The notes under the pieces: model-generated
Told to the model about the DNA's origin: nothing
Databases searched by the model: none
Seen by the model: the letters and a program-made list of their open reading frames with translations, nothing else
Part shown: one piece after another, positions 7,188 through 10,000 of the stretch
Layout of the letters: each line of letters opens with the position of its first letter
Numbering within the stretch: position 1 is the first letter of the stretch
Translations under genes and position numbers: made by a program
Source: Botryococcus braunii
Taxonomy: Eukaryota; Chlorophyta; Trebouxiophyceae
Direction: 5' to 3'
Assembly (NCBI GenBank): GCA_002005505.1
Contig: KV908576.1
Coordinates: forward strand, 140,001 to 150,000
DNA: 10,000 nt

Positions 7188-7237
7188 AACACGGTGCATG
7201 ACGGGAGCACGGCTGAAAGGGGTCCTGGGGTGCACAG

Positions 7238-7315
7238 ACGTTGATGGTCTCGCAGTCACCGCACGAGAATCCCGGGGTGCTCATCCAGGTCGAGGCCGTG
7301 GCAAGCCTGCCCTGA
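7238..7315 (+). CDS. RidA/YjgF/UK114-family protein, terminal exon
   Basis: This 25-codon exon plus TGA completes the protein started at 6005. After GTGCACAG it reads TLMVSQSPHENPGVLIQVEA and ends VASLP. Exon 1 ends in phase 0 and this block starts in phase 0. The join aligns without gaps to the E. coli RidA C terminus: Pro111-Thr-Leu113 falls on Pro103-Ala-Arg105, and LIQVEAVA falls on KIEIEAIA. Two active-site positions are changed: Leu113 for the catalytic Arg105, and Gln128 for Glu120. No Arg occurs anywhere in this exon, so the loss does not depend on the exact acceptor. Published work on the Rid superfamily places proteins without this Arg in subgroups (Rid4-7) without imine deaminase activity. 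The exon is too short to be noticed as an open frame; it is placed by homology. The alignment was made from memory. Confidence 0.75.
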   Translation, partial: TLMVSQSPHENPGVLIQVEAVASLP

Positions 7316-7331
7316 TTGAAGCACTCTTCGG

Positions 7332-7402
7332 GGGACTGCATCGGGCCCCGCAGGGACTCATCGGGCCCCGCAGGGACTGCATCAGGCCCCGCAGGGGCCG
7401 CA
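7332..7402. repeat. 20-21-bp tandem repeat, 3.4 copies, just after the stop codon
   Basis: GGGACTGCATCGGGCCCCGC-type units occupy 7332-7352, 7353-7372 and 7373-7393, with a partial unit to 7402. Each contains a GC-rich palindrome (CGGGCCCCG). They start 16 bases after the TGA, so they probably lie in the 3' UTR. Confidence 0.92.
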
Positions 7403-7445
7403 AAGCTGTGTTCCAGAAATCAGGCACAGGATAGGCTCCAACAAA

Positions 7446-7600
7446 AGGGCTCGAGGGGTCTGAAACATGGTGGGGATGATCCCAAACAGAAAGCCGCAAC
7501 CTGCTGGATTGCTCTCAAGCAGAGAGCCGCAACCTTGGTGGACTGGGCTCCAAACGGAACGCCTTAATTTGGTGGGATGTCTCCAAACAGGAAGCCCTGA
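7446..7600. repeat. 33-35-bp tandem repeat, about 4 copies
   Basis: TCCAAACAGGAAGCC-type cores end at 7495, 7528, 7563 and 7596, separated by GCAACCTTGGTGGACTGG-like sequence. On the minus strand it reads as an 11-residue repeat (for example GCGFLFGIIP), but one unit is 35 bases and breaks the phase. Confidence 0.85.
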
Positions 7601-8333
7601 TGTCTGCTTATCCATTTGAAAGCCTGAAAAGCTGCACGCGTGCCACAATACCATGACCACACACCTGTTATGTTGTACCCGAGAGGCATGTGTATCTGGA
7701 TCGGCCAGAGGAGAGAGTAGGCTGGAGGCCTGCGTCGCTTGAAGTGCAAAATCTGTTGAAGGAAGGTTGTAACGCCTTCTCCAGAAGTGTTTGGTGATGC
7801 CCCTGAGAGGTCCGGGGTAACGGAAGCCAGCTCAGCAGATTGGATGGAGCTAGGTCGGGAGTTTGAATGGAGAGTGTAGTAAGTTGGGGTTGTTTGCAAG
7901 GCATGCGTGAAATTGGCAGCCTTGGCAGTGGGTTGCGTTCGGTACGGCTGTTGTCCCAATGTTGGTGGTGACACAGCCACGGCGATGTGCTGTTGATGAA
8001 GAAGGCGGTACAGTCAACTGAACGACAGCGGAGGGGGGGAGAAAGCCTGGTGGGGGGATCCTAAATACGCTCCAAAGCAGTCGCCGCTGTAGTGCGAGAA
8101 TCTTTGAAGGGTCCTGCTCGAAAATGAACCCATATTAGGGACGGGACCACATGGTGACAGCCGCAGGGCTGCATGCACGCATCAATGCTCATCGTTTTAT
8201 CACCCTTGACAGACACAGTCGCGGCTGCTGGAGGGGAGGAACCCTCCATCAAGCGCCGGCATGGGTTGGGATGCCTTGAAACCCATTGCCCATTGTAAAC
8301 CCATACGCAATATGTTGTGTTACCCACATGCAG
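7601..8333. other. No supported gene; downstream spacer
   Basis: Unique sequence of moderate GC. Minus-strand frames are open at 7564-7980 (no ATG until late, no third-position bias) and 8061-8384 (weak start context). Neither is recognisable. No canonical AATAAA follows the RidA-like stop; TGTAA, an algal-type signal, occurs near 7768 and 8294 but is too common to call. Confidence 0.4.
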
Positions 8334-8531
8334 GTGGCGCAAGCTTGGAGCGAGACCAGGGCAGGATGTGTTCATTGTGAGCATTCAGCAAGCTGTGCAA
8401 GTACACGCTGTGCATGTACAGCAGCTGTTCGATCAGCTGAGGCTGGTTACAAGACTTTGCCTGTGTTACTTTGAACTGAGATACCGACGGATTGTATCGT
8501 ATTGTTTTGTAGAAGAGGCTGATGATCACAG
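8334..8531 (+). CDS. Weak exon candidate with good splice borders
   Basis: ACCCACATGCAG (8333) precedes a frame reading GARPGQDVFIVSIQQAVQVH and then a Leu/Arg-rich helical stretch (QLFDQLRLVTRLCLCYFELR). It ends at a strong donor, CACAG|GTAGGT (8532), the same donor hexamer as the RidA-like exon 1. Against it, third positions show no G/C bias and no family is recognised. Unspliced, the frame stops at 8533-8535. Confidence 0.22.
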
Positions 8532-8789
8532 GTAGGTTCGGATCAGATCACGGATGAGGAATTCTAAGTCAGGAAGCCATAGCCGTTCTGGAGTAGGGGA
8601 GGCTACTGGTAAGCTTGAAGCACTTGGGAATTTGGTTTTCAGGTGCTTGGCAAAGTTACTACGAGCACAGATTTGATGGAAGGCAAGCTTGGGAGCAGAG
8701 TGGATGGGGTTTTTTCATGAGAGCCCAGCTAGTTGTTCCTAAGTCCTCAACTCACCTGCATGATTGCAGTGGCATGTTGTGTCCCGGCG
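8532..8789. other. Spacer, nothing recognised
   Basis: Unique sequence of mixed composition between the weak exon candidate and the large minisatellite. No coding frame stands out. Confidence 0.4.
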
Positions 8790-9590
8790 TCGCCTGTTTG
8801 TATCGAGCATTCCAAGGTATGTTGTGGAATGCCTCAGCACTGTTCCTGTCAGCACGTTGACTAAACAAGATAGTGGCCGTTGGCCTCACCCAGTGTTCAT
8901 AATGTGTCTGGGAATGACCTGTTTGCATATCGCATTGCCAAATATATTGTGGATTGTCACAGCACTGTTCCTGTCGGTATTGGCCGTGGGCGTGAGTTAA
9001 AGTAACCCATCGTACATCCACTGATTAGACATCTGCCATTAGCATAGCCAACCTAAGCCGTCGGACATCCACTAAGTATGTACTGGTCGTCGGTCTTAGC
9101 CCATGTAAGCCATTGTACATCTGTTAACCAGGTATTGGCCGTTGGCCCTAGCCAATGTAAGCCATCTTACATCTACTGACCAGGTATTGGCCGTTGGCGT
9201 TAGCCAATGTGAGCCGTCTTGCATCTACTACCAAGATGTTGGCCGTTTGCATTTTCCAATGTAAGCCGTCATGCATCAAGTAACAAGACATTGGTCGATG
9301 GCTCTAGCCAATACAAGCCGCCGTATATCTTTTAAAAGTGGCCGTGGGCGTTAGCCTTTGTAAGCCGTTGTGCAGTTACCAGCAAGATGTTGGCTGTTGG
9401 CGTTAGTCAATGTAAGCCGTCGTACACCCACGAGCAACATGTATGTTTGAATGTCTCAGCACGGTTTATGTCACTGTTGGGTTGTTAGCCTTAGCCATTG
9501 TTAACCCCCGTACCCGCTGACAAGATATATGTCTGATATCTCAGCACAGTCTGTGGTAGTATTGGCCGTTGGCCTTAGTTTTTGCTAAGA
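8790..9590. repeat. Minisatellite with 52-bp short and about 87-bp long units
   Basis: The regular part has GTAAGCC-type unit starts at 9002, 9053, 9105, 9157, 9209, 9261, 9313, 9361 and 9413, almost all 52 bases apart (one 51, one 48). The unit holds GTAAGCCGTCGTACATC, a CTGACCAGGTA-like part and TTGGCCGTTGGCGTTAGCC. The next start is at 9500, 87 bases on, because that unit has an extra block of about 35 bases with TCTCAGCAC and GTTTATGTC. Related blocks recur near 8820-8855, 8940-8975 and 9525-9555. The short unit looks like the long unit with this block removed. Confidence 0.88.
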
Positions 9591-9871
9591 AAATTGTTGG
9601 CGTTAGCCCCCAACACCGTCAAGCCCTCACGAACTGTTTTCACCATTAGCAAGTAAGCTGTTGTTGAGGCTGTTTTGTGGTCAAGATTATATTTGGCTGA
9701 AGTATACGTATTTGGATAACTGTGGATGACCGCATATGGTTGTGCACCCTCCAGATCACCCGCAGTGGGATCCTGTACGGATATTTGGTTGAGCGCCTTG
9801 GGAGGCGCAGATCCTTTTCGGCGCGCATCCTCGGAGCGAGTCTCACTGATGTCCTGAAGGGGTTTTCGCAT
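9575..9871 (-). CDS. Open frame antisense to the right-edge candidate, doubtful
   Basis: From ATG 9871 to a TAA at 9575-9577 it encodes 98 residues, starting MRKPLQDISETRSEDARRKG and continuing through KALNQISVQDPTAGDLEG. The composition looks like a soluble protein. However, third positions show no bias, the start context is weak (T at -3), and the 3' end runs into the minisatellite edge. It competes with the + strand frame at 9760-10000. No family is recognised. Confidence 0.2.
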   Translation of the reverse strand: MRKPLQDISETRSEDARRKGSAPPKALNQISVQDPTAGDLEGAQPYAVIHSYPNTYTSAKYNLDHKTASTTAYLLMVKTVREGLTVLGANANNFLSKN

Positions 9872-10000
9872 TTACAGCTCGTATGGCTCGGTTACCTGAA
9901 TTTGCTTAGAAGTCCGCAGCACTCATGGCTTTATTTCATTGATACTTCCACTGTCGTGGTTACTGATGGTGATGCCTCCTCGGAGGTCAAGCAGTTTTGT
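9760..10000 (+). CDS. Candidate exon running off the right edge, unknown protein
   Basis: A + strand frame is open from 9701 to the window end (100 codons) with no ATG. A possible acceptor, TTGTGCACCCTCCAG (9759), would start it at ITRSGILYGYLVERLGRRRS. Further on it reads LVWLGYLNLLRSPQHSWLYF and STVVVTDGDASSEVKQ. The middle is rich in Leu and Arg, and about 65% of its codons end in G/C; the last 25 codons lack this bias. I do not recognise it. The antisense frame at 9575-9871 overlaps it, and at most one is real. Confidence 0.28.

Larger units (their letters stand above)
6338..7237 (+). other. Intron of the RidA-like gene, 900 bases, phase 0
   Basis: It starts GTAGGT and ends TGCACAG, with a long T-rich tract at 7135-7187. 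Its contents are an 83-bp tandem duplication, a TG...AC inverted microsatellite pair, a purine tract and the T-rich tract. Retention would add 11 residues and then stop at 6371-6373. A canonical AATAAA lies inside at 6544-6549. Earlier AGs after the T tract exist: the one at 7206 leads to an immediate stop, while the one at 7219 is in phase and would add six residues (GSWGAQ). The 7237 site gives the gapless family alignment. Confidence 0.75.

Noticed and set aside
6729..7341. Minus-strand frames with a Cys-rich part near 7200-7340
   Set aside because: The Cys-rich part is the antisense of the RidA-like terminal exon; the rest is microsatellite.
7654..7788. Protein-like 45-codon + strand frame after the RidA-like gene
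   Set aside because: It has no start codon and no acceptor before it, and it ends at a stop without a donor.
7564..7980. 138-codon minus-strand frame
   Set aside because: It begins at GTG, has no third-position bias and runs into the 33-35-bp repeat. A possible acceptor lies just upstream, but no family is recognisable.
8061..8384. 107-codon minus-strand frame with ATG
   Set aside because: Weak start context, no codon bias and no recognisable motif. This length is expected by chance in this composition.

Overview
The window looks like nuclear DNA of a GC-rich eukaryote, most likely a protist or alga, though I cannot fix the taxon. The basis is a clear spliced gene with GT-AG borders, several coding-like blocks with G/C-rich third codon positions that stop at splice-like sites, and an extreme load of dinucleotide microsatellites and minisatellites. 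I see no bacterial operon, tRNA, rRNA, CRISPR array, insertion sequence or virus-like gene.

The one gene I can name is a RidA/YjgF/YER057c/UK114-family gene on the + strand. Exon 1 (6005-6337) encodes 111 residues. A 900-base repeat-filled intron (6338-7237) follows, and a short terminal exon (7238-7315) supplies the last 25 residues. The joined 136-residue protein aligns without gaps through the C-terminal motif of Escherichia coli RidA. It has Leu where RidA has its catalytic Arg105 and Gln where RidA has Glu120, so it looks like one of the Rid branches without imine deaminase activity.

Layout, left to right. 1-264 (-): likely first exon of an unknown gene running off the left edge. 274-411: 69-bp tandem duplication. 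476-934: purine tract, then TG, GA and AC microsatellites. 1081-1302 (+): coding-like exon. 1440-1990: 22-23-bp minisatellite. 2059-2575 (+): Arg/Gly-rich exon candidate. 2679-2919: 20-bp tandem array, followed by TG repeats. 3164-3356 (+): exon candidate. 3437-3775: CT, GA and TG tracts. 3776-5004: mixed stretch with three weak exon candidates and a 29-base poly(A). 5026-5130: 45-bp repeat. 5201-5462 (+): good terminal-exon candidate. 5541-5670: 23-bp repeat. 5839-5977: foldback just upstream of the RidA-like gene. 6005-7315: RidA-like gene. 7332-7600: two small arrays. 7601-8790: mostly empty. 8790-9590: 52/87-bp minisatellite. 9701-10000: coding-like on both strands.

The + strand candidates between about 1.1 and 5.5 kb could belong to one or more multi-exon genes whose introns hold the repeats, like the intron proven by homology in the RidA-like gene. 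That is inference; only the RidA-like gene rests on family recognition.
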